Shown here piece by piece: positions 36,141 through 47,759 of a stretch of 64,000 nucleotides of DNA; positions within the stretch are counted from its first letter, which is position 1, and every line of letters begins with the position of its first letter. The notes beneath the pieces are model-generated. The model searched no databases. It worked only from the letters and a program-made list of their open reading frames with translations, and was not told the origin of the DNA. Source of the DNA: Acanthopleura granulata (Eukaryota; Mollusca; Polyplacophora; Chitonida; Chitonidae); assembly GCA_016165875.1 (NCBI GenBank), contig JABBOT010000014.1:13579432-13643431 (forward strand). Reading direction: 5' to 3'. The translations under genes and the position numbers were made by a program.

Positions 36141-39100
36141 GAACTCTATGGCATCAGACTGCTATAGAACGAAAGGACTGCTGACACACACAAGTTGGAA
36201 TTACTATACACGCAACATGTATATATAGTTATATATTCGTTATACTAACATAGGCTGCACATTGCATACCTTACGTACCTGCTGTTCTGGTTTCAGTCTT
36301 TCAAATCAAGCATGGGTGCGATTTCTTGATCTCAGAAACTGAGTTTGTTCAAAATCCATTTATTTCGTTAAATACAGGCTTGGATACTTGATTTGCCCAT
36401 AACATTAAGAGTACAATAAGTTTATCCAAACTTGAGGTGAAAAGTTACAGGAACAAGAGCATTATATACATATTTTGATAACTAGGTTCTCTAGATTCAC
36501 ATGGCACAATGCCTACCAAACCTTCTCTTGGCGGGGCTGAAATAAAGTCAGAGTGATTTAAAGCTAATGTAGTCATTCTACAGGATTTTTCAGAGAACAA
36601 GTTTGGGTCACCTCGGTACCGTGGTGGTTAGAAGCCCTCCCCCCCAATCCCTCGTAAACTGGTACTCAACCTGCCTCTAGAAGACGCAGTTTATCTCCAT
36701 ACTAAGGACTCGTCATCATATCAGTGGAAAAATTAAGTACGACAGACAACCTAAATATGCATACCAAAAAACTAGTTTTATAGGATTTTTTGATTTACTA
36801 AACCAGTAAAATCACCCTATAGAACAAAGTTTCTGGAAATTATTCTGTGGAAGTTAAATACTATTGTTCTTCAGGAATCATATAGACGTCCCTGCAGGAA
36901 TTCCATAGAAATGTACTATAGAATTTCTTGGTTACATTTGTAGCAGGGAAAAGCTTCGTAACAGGGTGGCAACAGAGAATGATACATTTTTACGTTGCTC
37001 TGGTTTGCTGGTGATACCTAAGAATGATAATTTGGACCGAAATAAATGCAGGTAACTATTATTCAGTCAACCATTAGTGTTGGCAGTGCTCTCTTTCGGT
37101 AAACTTTAGTCGTGTCATCTGATGGCCTCTTCATGCGAAAGAGCAACCAAACCTATTGCTCTTACAGCCTAAAAGCCTAGTGGTTGTATTGAAGTAAATT
37201 GTATCCATTAACGCCGGGTCGATATGGGGAACATCAGAGACTTAGCTATTATATTTGACATAAATATTTATCTTCAGCCCAAACTGGAAAGGTGTGGAAA
37301 AGTTATGCTAGAAATGCCAGTCTGTCAAAAAGGAATGCTGTGAGATGGATGGTACTGTGCGTCGATTTGGACCGTTGCCGTGCCTGATTCGGGGCGCAGA
37401 GCGAAGGAGCCAAGGTCCAAAACATGCGCCACACTGGCAATGGCTCGGGAAACAGTTGGGGTAATTGCAGAGAAATTATTCCCCACTTGACCTCTGCGTC
37501 CTTTATCGACTTCCGGTCCACAAAGAGAACGGCGGCAAGCACACCCCGACTGGAGGCGAGTCTGTGTAGGACTGGTCACAATCAGATGGGGCGGTGCAGA
37601 GGCGGTGGGACACTATCGTGCTGGCACAGACTCTGCCAAGCTTAACCTCTGACTATAGTCTTCTTAGCTCCCTGAATCCGCTGCCTTCCTTTTGTCAGTG
37701 GTGATGAATCGGTTGACGATCGCCGGAATAATGGGTCCTAAGTCTACGCCGATCAGTAACCGACCATGTTTATCAGACTCTCCTCCTTCGACGGCAGGGC
37801 GCTGAAGAAGAGGACGGCGTTAAACAGGTTGAAAAATCATATATAAATATGCCGTCTGACAATCTAATCCGTTGCAACCCATGATTCTTCACCAAAATCA
37901 CGTGATATATTATCCGTCAACCAAATCTGATTAGGTAGACTCGATCTGGGTAACTGTATATGCAAAAGTTTGTGTAGTTGCACAAGGAGAAAGCGTTAGA
38001 GTAAACAAAGACATTGTTTGCCGATCCCAAAATCGTTGGGGTAGAGTGTTCGGCATCAGGTCTCGCTTGGTTGGTTGTCTCGAAATGATTTGTCCTGTGC
38101 TTTATCAGGTGTTGTGCAATTCTCCATCTCCTCGGTCTTCACAGATCTGTTCACCCGTAAAGCTCACAGCCAACATATATATAGGTGAAATGAAGACGTG
38201 GGCATAAAACCTTCTATTGAAAAAACAGATTTCTACTCTGGTATAATTTCCATGTGGGCAACTTAGTTCCGATCAGAGCATACTGTGTAATTTCATGCTT
38301 AATGTAAGCATAACTCAGTGTTCTTGCATTCAGTATGAATGGGTAAATAGATTATAAACTTTTTGTTCTGCCTTTAGCTGGTGGCAATCATAGGAGTCTT
38401 CTTCCACCGAGTTTAACACCCGACACGACAGACACGGAAGACAGAGGTTCTGATCAGCTCCATTTTTTTTAGGCAAACTGAATTAAGTGATAAAATCAAT
38501 AGGATTTCTGGCACTTGGGTGACAATGGGCGATTGACGCTTCTCGTTATGTCGCTTAGATAAGCTGAAATGAATTTCTCGTGAGATCTCGCGACCTCCAA
38601 CAATATGGCGTACACATTGAGTTGGCTTCGTAATCACTTGCGAAACGTGCTTGTGAAACGCCACTGATTGAACCTCAACAGAACGTTATAGGTGAAATAT
38701 CCTGGAATACACCATCGGGCTCAAATCAATCAATCAATCAATCAATCAGTCAGCTTTTTAGTGCTATGAAGTCAGTCTAGATTAAATCGGTGGGGAAATT
38801 GTTGAAACTGCACAAGTCGTGAATCTAAGAAGCACAGATCATGATGATGAAAATTCCTGTGCCTCACGAAACTTGAAGTGATGCCAGCGGGTGTTTTACG
38901 ACATAGAGCAAGTGATATGCTATGACTATGTTTCTGTTGTAACAGTTCTGACGTAGTGACAACCTATGAACTAGGTACTGACTTGTACATGGCTTGTATG
39001 GCTCATGCTTATTCACGAGGTACATTTACAGGTCTCAAAAATTGTAAACACGTTGATATTTTACATCATTATATAAATCTCATGAACAAAACAGAAACAT

Positions 39101-39710
39101 GTAGTAACACGAGCGATATGCCTCTTACAAAAATGGTGATGATAGAAAACGCTATAATGGTGTCTAGATTTAAACCTCTTCAGTCATAATATTTGTATGA
39201 ATAAAAACACTCAGCGAGTTCTGATATTTGTCTTCAGACACAATGGCGACTTGTAGTCCCATAGGTCCTTCTCAATTCCACGACAATTGACGAAGATATC
39301 CGAATATTTCGACACGGTTGTCGGCGAAAAGAAATAACGCTGCTATCACTCGGACGATCGGGCGCCGAGAAAATCGACTATCGCGTATCGTGAATGATTT
39401 CATAACCACCAAGGGCACAAGGTGTGTTTCTTCTGAACTTACGGGCATGTGTATTATATGACCCGTGAACTATTTGGGCCGTGGTTTTTTTTTTCGAATT
39501 AGCTTGATGTCTCCAAGTATATATCATGTAACCAGGCAACACTAGCCGGATCTCATTACATGTAAACTGACAGGCTTTGGTGGGGCGCCACGTAATGGTG
39601 ATTTATTTTAGTATGTGACGACCGCGCCGTAAGTAGGTTTAACAGCATAGCAGTCTATTCAGGCGTATTGCGTAGTGGAAGTGTAGCAGCCACTCTTAAA
39701 TGACCAGACG
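36141..39710. other. non-coding; small GC-rich island and (ATCA)n
   Basis: 37350-37640 is clearly more GC-rich than its surroundings and open in several frames on both strands (for example minus 37579-37325), but no motif or splice pair was recognised. A perfect (ATCA)n run lies at 38724-38748. It is preceded by 'aggtgaaatatcctgg...tacacc', which weakly resembles the 3' end of the SINE family and may be a worn copy. 39240-39420 is CpG-richer than average without a usable frame. Confidence 0.4.
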
Positions 39711-39830
39711 GTCATAGCTCGGCCTGCTCGGGATAGAGGTGCCGTGGGATCAATCCACGGTCAAGTCACAGAAACTTCTTGTAGCTTTTGTGCCTGGCTC
39801 TCGACATGCGAGATGTCGTGCTTGTTACAA
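39711..39830 (+). mobile_element. interspersed repeat, tRNA-like head fragment
   Basis: It contains 'tcggcctgctcgggatagag', 'gtgccgtgggatcaatccac' and 'ggtcaagtcacagaaac', then a 'tgcctggctctcgacatg' segment. The 'gggatcaatcc' word resembles an RNA polymerase III B box. From memory this is the 5' part of a repeat common in molluscs whose body is seen separately at 63150-63330. Family name not known to me. Confidence 0.5.
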
Positions 39831-39987
39831 ATCGTCAACCTAATTACACTGTACACATATACAACGACAATTATGTTAATTGCGGGGCAAACGAAGGAAT
39901 AAGCTATTCCCACCGGGTCGATTTTTCCTTTCAAAGCATTGGTCAGGTACAATGTATTCGATGAAAGGGCGTATTTTTGTTTTGCAG

Positions 39988-40211
39988 GTGCACACTTACT
40001 GTTTTAATGTATTTTCCAGTAGAGAGATTAAGGTCGCATGACTATGGGATAAATATAACCCAAACAGTTTCCCGTGGTCCGTGTGTTTTAACACGGCTTG
40101 GGGAAATAACTCTCACTTTTCTGGCTGGCAGAAGGATTAGCGTGCTAACGCAGCGCAATGACTCAGGAGCCTCTCACGAATATGGTGAAGATGAGTTAAA
40201 ATCTTCTCTAG
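39988..40211 (+). CDS. candidate internal exon, unassigned
   Basis: A strong acceptor, gtatttttgttttgcag, ends at 39987. The frame is then open for 74 codons to CTAG|gtatgg after 40211, with one base left at each side. The peptide starts CTLTVLMYFPVERLRSHDYG and has two Cys, two N-glycosylation sequons (N-I-T, N-D-S) and an acidic end (E-Y-G-E-D-E-L). It looks like part of an extracellular or luminal protein, but no domain is identified. The donor is only fair, and a degraded SINE begins within about ten bases of it, so the downstream boundary is uncertain. Among the longer exon candidates this has the best acceptor. Confidence 0.25.
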
Positions 40212-40217
40212 GTATGG

Positions 40218-40320
40218 GGTTCCTCCTTTCATAATTGGAAAGGTCTCTGAGGAATTTATGGATGGTCGTGGGCTTCTCCCAGTCTCTGTCTGGTTACCTC
40301 CATCAGGATAACATTGGACG
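40218..40320 (+). mobile_element. SINE copy D (degraded)
   Basis: Recognisable words in order are 'ggaaaggtctctgaggaa', 'tatggatggtcgtgggcttc' and 'tgtctggttacctccatcag'. They correspond to the central body of the SINE family. The core 'ataatgctggc' is reduced to 'ggataacattgg' and there is no tail. Confidence 0.55.
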
Positions 40321-41300
40321 AAACCAGTTGTATAACAGAAACATTATCAAGCACGGTGTAAAAATGAAATAAGATAATTTTGTGGTCAGTTCGGATAGGG
40401 TTAAAATGAAGAAATGAATGTTGTGGCGCTGTATACAATTAGTCATGACAGACATAACAATTTGTCGCATCCTATGATATATACCACAATTTCATGTACC
40501 TTATTACAACGTGTCTTTTGAACACTTAGCCTAAGTTTGATGTCAAGCATATAAAGAAACATGCAGCAGTCAGAAATTAGTAGTGGAGTGATGTAGTCTA
40601 ATTAAAAATTAAATTTCCAATGAAGGTTTTTACCGTTAGAGAATTTAGCAGTGTAATGCTAGTGTAATAGAAGGTAACGAAAACGGTTCATTTTCCGCTA
40701 AGCATCACCTTTACAATATTTCTCGTATACAAATGCATATCCTCTAATTTCTAAGAAATGTGTCTTGTTTTCAACAGAAGTAAATTTTTATCACTATTCT
40801 TTGCATCTGAAGAAGAGCAGTGAGGCGGTGAAAGTTCTCATAAATATTTACTGAACGTCATCAATATCAATTTGACATGTCGGCCATTGCGGATTAAAGT
40901 ATGTTTGATGGTCGAGCTAACAGCAGGTTCCACAGTAGACGGCCCTGGCATTTGCTAGACGCCTCAGATTAAACAGGATTTTTTAACCACAGATGGTTAG
41001 TAAAAAAGATGGTTTCGTACAGCGATAGAAATGCACATTTTTTGCACAACAAAAGAGATGATCAAGCGATTTGACTCAGAAACAGCTCTCTGGATAATAA
41101 CAAAGATGCCTTACAAGGAACTGTGCTATAGAAAGAAGACCCTCAATGGCAACGGACGTCGTTAACAGGGCTGGCTTTGCTTCCTAGTGACATCACGCTG
41201 AGTCTGTCTTTCAAACTCTGATATAGGCAGTGTCTTCTTAGCCTGTATATAGTCCACTATAATCCAGCTGATCCAATGATCGGTTGCTTAAATCTAGGAC
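40321..41300. other. non-coding stretch
   Basis: AT-rich between two SINE copies. Nothing assigned. Confidence 0.5.
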
Positions 41301-41475
41301 TTATCTTTGCGCTCTCCCGCCGTACGTGGGAAGATCTGAATGTAACCTGCGGATGGTCGTGGGTTTCCGCCGGGGTCTGCCCGGTTTCCTCGCACCATAA
41401 TGCTGGCCGCCGTCGTATAAGTGAAATATTCTTGAGTGTGGCGTAAAACACCAATTAAATCAAATCAAATCAAAT
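41301..41475 (+). mobile_element. SINE copy E (best preserved)
   Basis: Body 'cgtacgtgggaagatctg', 'cctgcggatggtcgtgggtt', 'ggggtctgcccggtttcctc' and core 'ccataatgctggccgccgtc', then 'gtataagtgaaatattcttg', 'gtgtggcgtaaaacacc' and a tail of three AAATC units. It is the most complete copy and serves as the reference for the others. Confidence 0.9.
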
Positions 41476-42564
41476 TATCTGTGTGTACTATTTCACACGT
41501 TAGATAATTACACCTTCGTGTGGAGACACATAATTTGTAATAGTTACTACTCTCTTACAACGAGTGTTACAAATTTGGGCATCCACAATTGTGTGTGCAT
41601 AAATATTCGTGCACTATTGATAAACTAATTGATCATTGGGTATAGGTAACTCATGCTATACAACTTGTATATAGCTGATACACAAATTTGTGAGGATGTG
41701 CATTGTTGCCACAGTTACGACAATACTGCGTTCCACTCATACACAGTAGGAGTACAGCTGGGACACTTTTCGCAGACAAAAGCGATTGGATCTCAAGCTG
41801 ACTGACTATTTTTTTCTTGTACTCCACGAATAGTACGTTATCAGTTTGGCCACACAATATATATAAATTGTAACTGGGGGAATGAACAACAGATTTCGCA
41901 GTTTTGACCTGAATTACCTTTAGCGGGAAAACTTCCCCATTATTCGAAACAAAGATCATCGCGCTTACCGAGTGTGCTGTTTTTACAAATTCTGTCTCTT
42001 TGTATTGGAACGTTTAGCTTACATTAAAGAAACTAAACATCACATACATGTAGTTGATTATTGGTGTCAGGCGTATTCCCAGAAATGACTATCTCAAAAC
42101 AGATAAAATGGCTCTCAACACTTGCTGTAAAACAATCGAGGATTATTAAGAGCTATGCAGACATAAGTACGGTGTTTTCCTAAAACAGAGGACCCATCGG
42201 CACGTTCACATTGATGTACGAATTCGTTCCTTTTCCAGGCACAAAATTCAAAATCACATCCAGTATGTCATTAGTTCAAATCTCGCTCGATGTCGTGTTT
42301 TGGTAGACCTGATTCAGGGCCAGAAGTGATATCAATTCGATAGTTTTTTGACTGCGCCATAAAATATATAAGGCGATTCAGTTTTAAGCGTCCTACTATT
42401 CAGATATTTGTACCATGTGCACGTGTGTGAGTGAATGGATCAAAGAATGGAAGTATTAACGCATTGTTGAACAAATGCAAGCCAATAAATCAGTCAACCT
42501 GTGGATCATCTATTCAATCAGACGGTCATATGTAGGTCAGTTCATCAACCTCTAATTCCGTCAG
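41476..42564. other. non-coding stretch
   Basis: A minus-strand frame at 41959-41651 (102 codons) has no clear donor or acceptor. 42480-42580 is rich in CAATCA/TCAGTCA words. No gene called. Confidence 0.45.
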
Positions 42565-42798
42565 TCACATGGTCAGTTATATGGTCAGGTGAGCGCTGAC
42601 CTCTCCACAAAAAAGCTTTGCTGTATGAAGTGTTCCGGCATTGCTGTCATCGTTTTCGGCTTCAATCAGTCGGTGGGCCGAGTAACTGATGGTAATCGTC
42701 CACAGATTATCTCGAACTCCTGGAACTTTGGATCAATCACAGCCCATCTTTACGGAGCTGTTCTAAAGCTCAGAACGAAAAATGATAACGCTTTATAA
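42565..42798 (+). CDS. candidate 3'-terminal exon, unassigned
   Basis: The acceptor acctctaattccgtcag ends at 42564. The frame then stays open for 77 codons to TAA at 42798. It begins S-H-G-Q-L-Y-G-Q, a near-duplicate of two 12-base words, followed by a hydrophobic KCSGIAVIVFGFNQSVG segment. A donor-like CAG|gtgagc sits 24 bases in, so the true exon could be only that 24-base piece. No family recognised and no AATAAA close to the stop. Confidence 0.13.
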   Translation, partial: SHGQLYGQVSADLSTKKLCCMKCSGIAVIVFGFNQSVGRVTDGNRPQIISNSWNFGSITAHLYGAVLKLRTKNDNAL

Positions 42799-43192
42799 GA
42801 AATGGGGTTATCTAGCCTATCTAAAGGGCATAAAACCCTCATCAAACTGAAACACGGGATCGTGTTGGGAAGGATCGAAAAACAATAAAGAAGACACAGC
42901 AACCAAACCGGCAGGTTTACCTCCAGTGCAGAGGGTGAAGACGTGGTGTCTTGTCATATCACCAGTAGTGATTAGCTACATATAATGGCTGACTTCTTGT
43001 CAATTTTCTGCACAGCCACATGACAATATCTCAGGAAAACTCCAGAATTGGTATATGAAGTACCCGAAGGTAGTTTTGCAACCATAAAACTGCTATATGC
43101 CCATCTGCTGGTCATATACGCGTGCTTCTAACGTAACAATATATCGTGAAAAGTACCCCTGTTGAATTTAATCTTCCTTGTCTCATAACCAG

Positions 43193-43207
43193 GAACCACC
43201 TTACGAG
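43193..43207 (+). CDS. candidate 15-nt microexon
   Basis: The acceptor tcttccttgtctcataaccag ends at 43192. It has a long pyrimidine tract, and the donor GAG|gtaagt after 43207 is optimal. The enclosed 15 bases are GAA CCA CCT TAC GAG (E-P-P-Y-E) in phase 0. Downstream, an acceptor gttatcgcggtgtcag at 43333 opens a phase-0 frame of 24 codons beginning EVQRGQSQASSNRNGSRLAG that ends in TGA at 43406-43408, so the two could form the end of a transcript across a 126-base intron. In-frame exons of 3-27 nt are a known class, often neuronal in animals. Function unknown. Confidence 0.27.
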
Positions 43208-43333
43208 GTAAGTGGATTAAATCTGCAGTTTGTTTTTTTTCTTCACATACACATATATATTTCCGGCCTCAAATTTCAACATGTTGGGTATGATAGACAC
43301 TTTTTATACTATGGAGTGTTATCGCGGTGTCAG

Positions 43334-43408
43334 GAAGTTCAAAGAGGACAATCTCAGGCGTCAAGTAATAGAAATGGATCTAGATTAGCCGGTCAGAATA
43401 CATCCTGA
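43334..43408 (+). CDS. candidate C-terminal exon following the microexon
   Basis: It opens after ...cggtgtcag in phase 0, compatible with the preceding 15-nt candidate. It encodes a short hydrophilic Ser/Asn/Gln-rich tail and stops at 43408. The pyrimidine tract is interrupted, so the acceptor is only fair. No canonical AATAAA was seen in the next few hundred bases. Confidence 0.14.
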   Translation, partial: EVQRGQSQASSNRNGSRLAGQNTS

Positions 43409-44533
43409 TTTCAGTCAATATTAACATTTCAGTCTGAATAATATTGAGTATTTTGGGCGTTATTTGCTTCCCTTGTCAATCCTCTTTCGGGCGATTAATG
43501 GTCTAATGCCGTTGTAATTGGATTTAAGCCGTGAATAGAAGCAGAAGCTTTTGTACTCTGTGTCAAATCTGATATCAAAACAAGGTTAAGAAAGGATTCA
43601 CTAAATGTTATAGTCAAATCTGATATTCGTATACTTCCTCTCTGGCGGAAGATAAGGGCGCTAAAATCATTTAGACACAAACCTTACAAGCACAGAATTT
43701 GTAGGTGTCTCTAATTGCTGGACATCTTCAGTTAAAGCGGACTGTCTTCTTAAAGTCAAAAAAGGTTAAACTTTTGTATGACACACACACAGCCATGTGT
43801 AAACCATTTCGTTTAAAGGAAATCAGAACACAGTGTAGTTGATCCCAACAGAAAATGTTGTCATTCAATTCTTTAACAATTTATATTTATTATCTTAGCG
43901 TTTGGCCAGCATTGAAAATGGTGAATAAGCCGAAAGATATAATACAGTAAGATATTATTCACATCTTTCTCTCGTATCTACCGATTGATTTGTTGTATAG
44001 AAAAGAAAAACTGAGCAAGAAATCCACGAATTTATTTCTTGATCCTAGACTGAGGATGAAACGGTACAAGTAAACACCTCTCAACAAGGGCTCTAAATAT
44101 CTTTTGTAAGATAACCTCATTTCCATTTTCATGAAGACTGTTGTTACAGAGATCTATTGACCTTGTCATACAGAGTAAAGGTGATCTTCGACCTGCGGGG
44201 ATATCATGAAATATTTCTGGCGTGGAACGCTCTGTTGTAATGAAAAATCCCCAAAGTTTAACAAATCGACCTGACTGAGGCAGTACACAAAATGTTTCGC
44301 CTGAAACCGTAAAATCTGTGGCGTTTTCACCGTAAATCTGGGGTATAGTTTTTTTAATCTCATCATTAACGTCAAAAACATGTATGAGACATGCAAGATA
44401 GAAAAAAACAGTAAGAGTTATTCTGCAGTGATAATGTACTTTAATCTTACATCAATATGAATATAACTGTCACCAGCGTGGTGTATGTATCTGTGTCTTA
44501 GAATCAGTCTTTCGAGTTATTTTTCATTTCCAG
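43409..44533. other. non-coding stretch
   Basis: AT-rich. Nothing assigned. Confidence 0.5.
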
Positions 44534-44691
44534 GCAGATGCGTAACTTGTTCCATACTTAATATGGTTAATTGTCCTAACTACAGATGGTTTAGAGTAAA
44601 GCAATTCAATAAAAAAATTCCCAACTTTGCAAGGGTGGTTGTACACTTTGATTGCACATCTCATGCAGAACGACTAACGGGTGGCCCATAG
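44534..44691 (+). CDS. candidate 3'-terminal exon, Cys-containing, unassigned
   Basis: A strong acceptor, gagttatttttcatttccag, ends at 44533. After two bases that complete a split codon, 51 codons and a stop (TAG) follow. The peptide starts RCVTCSILNMVNCPNYRWFR and includes a C-x2-C pair, C-P-N-Y, an N-K-K-I-P segment and a fourth Cys after V-V-V-H-F-D. This cysteine pattern suits a secreted or extracellular domain, but I cannot place it in a family. It is just as possible that a good acceptor lies before a chance frame. Confidence 0.2.
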
Positions 44692-44699
44692 TCTATCCA

Positions 44700-47582
44700 G
44701 TCCAGTGAGGAAGTCCGTGGCTTCGAACAATGGTTCTATCTCCACAAACAGAGGGACTGTTGAAGCTTCGTTGAGATTCTCTCCCACATATTCTCGAAAT
44801 GGTGTAATCACTTCATGTGTCTTGTCAAATAAAATAAATTAGACTCAGCATCTGCTTAAAGCTCTAAATATACGCAGCACTATTTTGTAAATTATTTGGA
44901 TTTAATGATGACATGCATCCCTTTGCCATTTCAGTAGCGTATAATATTTTGTCTGCTGCAATCTTATTCCTGTAATCATTTGATACTGGTACTGTAATTT
45001 TTTAACCAGTCTGTTCTTGTGATAAGCGACATTTTGGCATATTTTCATTCAGTGAAAACTACATAATACATGTCAGACTAACATCTTGTTCAAACGCTTA
45101 GTAGTTGTTAAACAACACAATCTAATATTTCAACTTCCATTGAGTATCTTGTATAATAAATCATGAGAACTACATGTGCCTCAAAAGAAGTTCTTACTTA
45201 ATTTCAAAAGCAGAAATTGTTTTGTGATAGATTCAACACGCTTGTCACTAGCTCAACTATGGCCTAATGGCCTGTCAAAGGAAATTATCATATATACATT
45301 TTAACTCTTGGAAAATTACCATTAACAACCATATGTCCATATGTAGCTGGTAAACATAGCTAAACAATACTTAAATGAAGGACATTTATCATAATAATTA
45401 TCATTGCATTGGAGGGCTTAGTATGGATTTTATGAAATTACATTTCATTGTCGTTACATATTTTCATTTGGAATGTATTATTATCCTAAGAATACAAACA
45501 TTACAGAGAGGAAAGTGACATGGCGCAAAACCGAGCGATGAACATATAAAAACATACTAAATACCATAACGCAAGTCCTAAAACGGATCATTTTGCTCTT
45601 CATGGCGCATACTGCAGTAACGATATAACACAGGCGGGTTATTACTGTTCGGAAAGGGCTGTAAAAATGTTTTTTTTTGTCGCAGCAAAATGTCATTTAG
45701 CCTACATTTTTGAATTTTAGTTTGAGGCCTACTTCTATTTCTTAAAAGAGTGCATAATACTGGATGCACTGTTAACTAATACTGGACAATAGACGGCAAA
45801 AAAAAGAAAAAAAAAAAGAAAAAAAAAACAACTTATGTTTGCTCTGTCCTCATCTCCATAAAGATCTTGCATTTCAAATCATTGGTTTGAGAGATGTGTA
45901 AAAGCCATGGTTGGTATCTGTTGCGCCAAGGAAGCAATAGATTCTCCACATCGGTCAAAGCGGCGCCGTCCTCCAATAAATGAAAAATACGGTAATTGTA
46001 CAAATATGAATTTGAAAGGAAGAATTCCTTAAAGGCCATTCATATTATAAGACTGTTTTGTGTATCTGTAGAAGTACAGCCAAGCCACAGAGACACGAGG
46101 GGTTTGCATTGGTAATGCGATTGTTCCATCCCTCTGTACAGGACTAATGTTACTCCATTGTGAGAACGAGTATCTAAAATTCTACTTACCGAATACAAAA
46201 CACTGAACAGAAGATTGTAACGGCTCAAATCTTTCTTATATGTCTCTAAGCATAACATATACCAGTCCTGATCTGCTCTTTCGTATGGGTGAAAGGTTTA
46301 AATTTTATGTAGGTTTCTATCTTAGAAATAAGATACGACAACAACGCAAAGACATTGTCCTCATTGGGCGATACATCATCACTGTTGATAGAAAAAGAAA
46401 CTTTAACAAGACTTGAAAACTTCAGTTGAACTTAGATTTTAATTATCTATAGCGTCATCTTGTTTAAAACTGACAGAGTTCTACCTATTTAGTGGAATAA
46501 AAATAAGTACAAAGCCTTTAGAAACTCACAAGGGATAAGGCAACCAGATCTTCGGTGCACGTGGTCTTCAATGCGTGAACACTTTATCAGAATTCGTTTT
46601 TCTGTTCCCTGATCATTTTCAGCTTAGTTTGCATCTTTTTTTGTCACAATTCTAAACAGTTTTTCTTTCTTTGCCTTAAATACTATTTGCCTTAACTAGG
46701 CAATTCATGAGACATTTAGCTTAACAAATAGTCTTGCTTACATCACCATATGACGTAACATGACGTCATTTTTATTGGATGGATCGGTGGCAGAAAGTTC
46801 CATGGCTAATTCTGACCAGATGTTCGATGTTAAAATGAATGAACATGTATGCTTATGTTGAAAGACCCCAGTAAAATGTTGATTAAGGGGGACTAGCTCT
46901 GGTTCTTTGCTATTTCTCACATCAAATTAGGCAATGAGTTTTATTTCTCCGGGAATCCTAATAAGTAATTTTATCCATTTTCTCCAACAAGCAATGGTGT
47001 GTAGACAGGTCGCCAACGTCGCTAATGTTTCGTTCAGTAGCAGTGTCACCATGAATGTATAAAGTGTGCAAAACTGACATTTGAAATGATACTGCACATC
47101 ACATACTGTTTCTTGTTAGAGTGTGTGTAGGCCTGTGCAGCTCTAATTGTACACAAGAATCGGTCCCATGCTAACTGCGCGTGGCCATATCCCAGTCAAA
47201 TCAGGAACTTAAGCCATAAATGACTTTATGACTGGAAATTAGACGAGTTTGCAATAAAATCAATCACAAAGAACAGCATATATTAGAACACACCGCTTTG
47301 TGCCTCATTTAGTTTATGACAATTAGCTTCCGAAGCTAAAGAAGCTAAAAGCAGGATAATTTTGAGAAAATGTACACCGTTTCAGCACTATTTAAACTAA
47401 GAGTGTAACAATTAAGCAAACTGCTGACCTGAGCGCCATGGCACTGATGCAACGAGTCTAGATAGGCACTTAAGCCCATTGTTTACTCAAATGTTAATTT
47501 CTGGTGAGTTTCATCTACTGAAGATGTGACTAATGTCAATAACTTACATGTAACCTTCTCTTTAAATATCTATGGCTGTTAC
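44700..47582. other. non-coding; A-rich tract
   Basis: An (A)nG-rich tract lies at 45798-45829. A minus-strand donor TCG|gtaagt sits at 46190, after a short open frame (46258-46191) with a weak acceptor. No other support. The rest is AT-rich. Confidence 0.45.
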
Positions 47583-47750
47583 CCGCTGATCATTACGGTT
47601 GACAACAGTAATGTTATCCTCCGTGCCGTGCATCTGGTTAGGCTGAGCCAGCTCGGCTTTCAGATACCACTCAATGAAGTTAGAAGTGTATTCGTCGATT
47701 CTGTGGTCGTGCTTTGTCAGGGTTTCATTGCTCTCGTGAAATAGCATCAT
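47583..47750 (-). CDS. candidate exon, unassigned
   Basis: On the minus strand 56 codons run from a double ATG at 47750 to a donor CGG|gtaaca after 47583. Codon third positions are clearly richer in G/C than the surroundings (runs of CTG, GAC, AAC, TTC), which is uncommon in this window. The peptide ends with M-H-G-T-E-D-N-I-T-V-V-N-R-N-D-Q-R. The G-T-x-D-N-I-T-V-V part resembles the last conserved motif of PP2C-type phosphatases, but the residues before it do not match that family as I know it, so no assignment is made. The start could be an ATG or an acceptor within 47735-47720. Confidence 0.22.
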
Positions 47751-47759
47751 GGGGAGTGG

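Noticed and set aside
37303..37645. GC-rich patch open in several frames on both strands
   Set aside because: Higher GC alone lowers stop frequency. No motif, splice pair or start could be supported.
39711..39790. Possible tRNA gene because of a B-box-like 'gggatcaatcc'
   Set aside because: No A box or cloverleaf arms can be drawn. The word order matches an interspersed repeat head.
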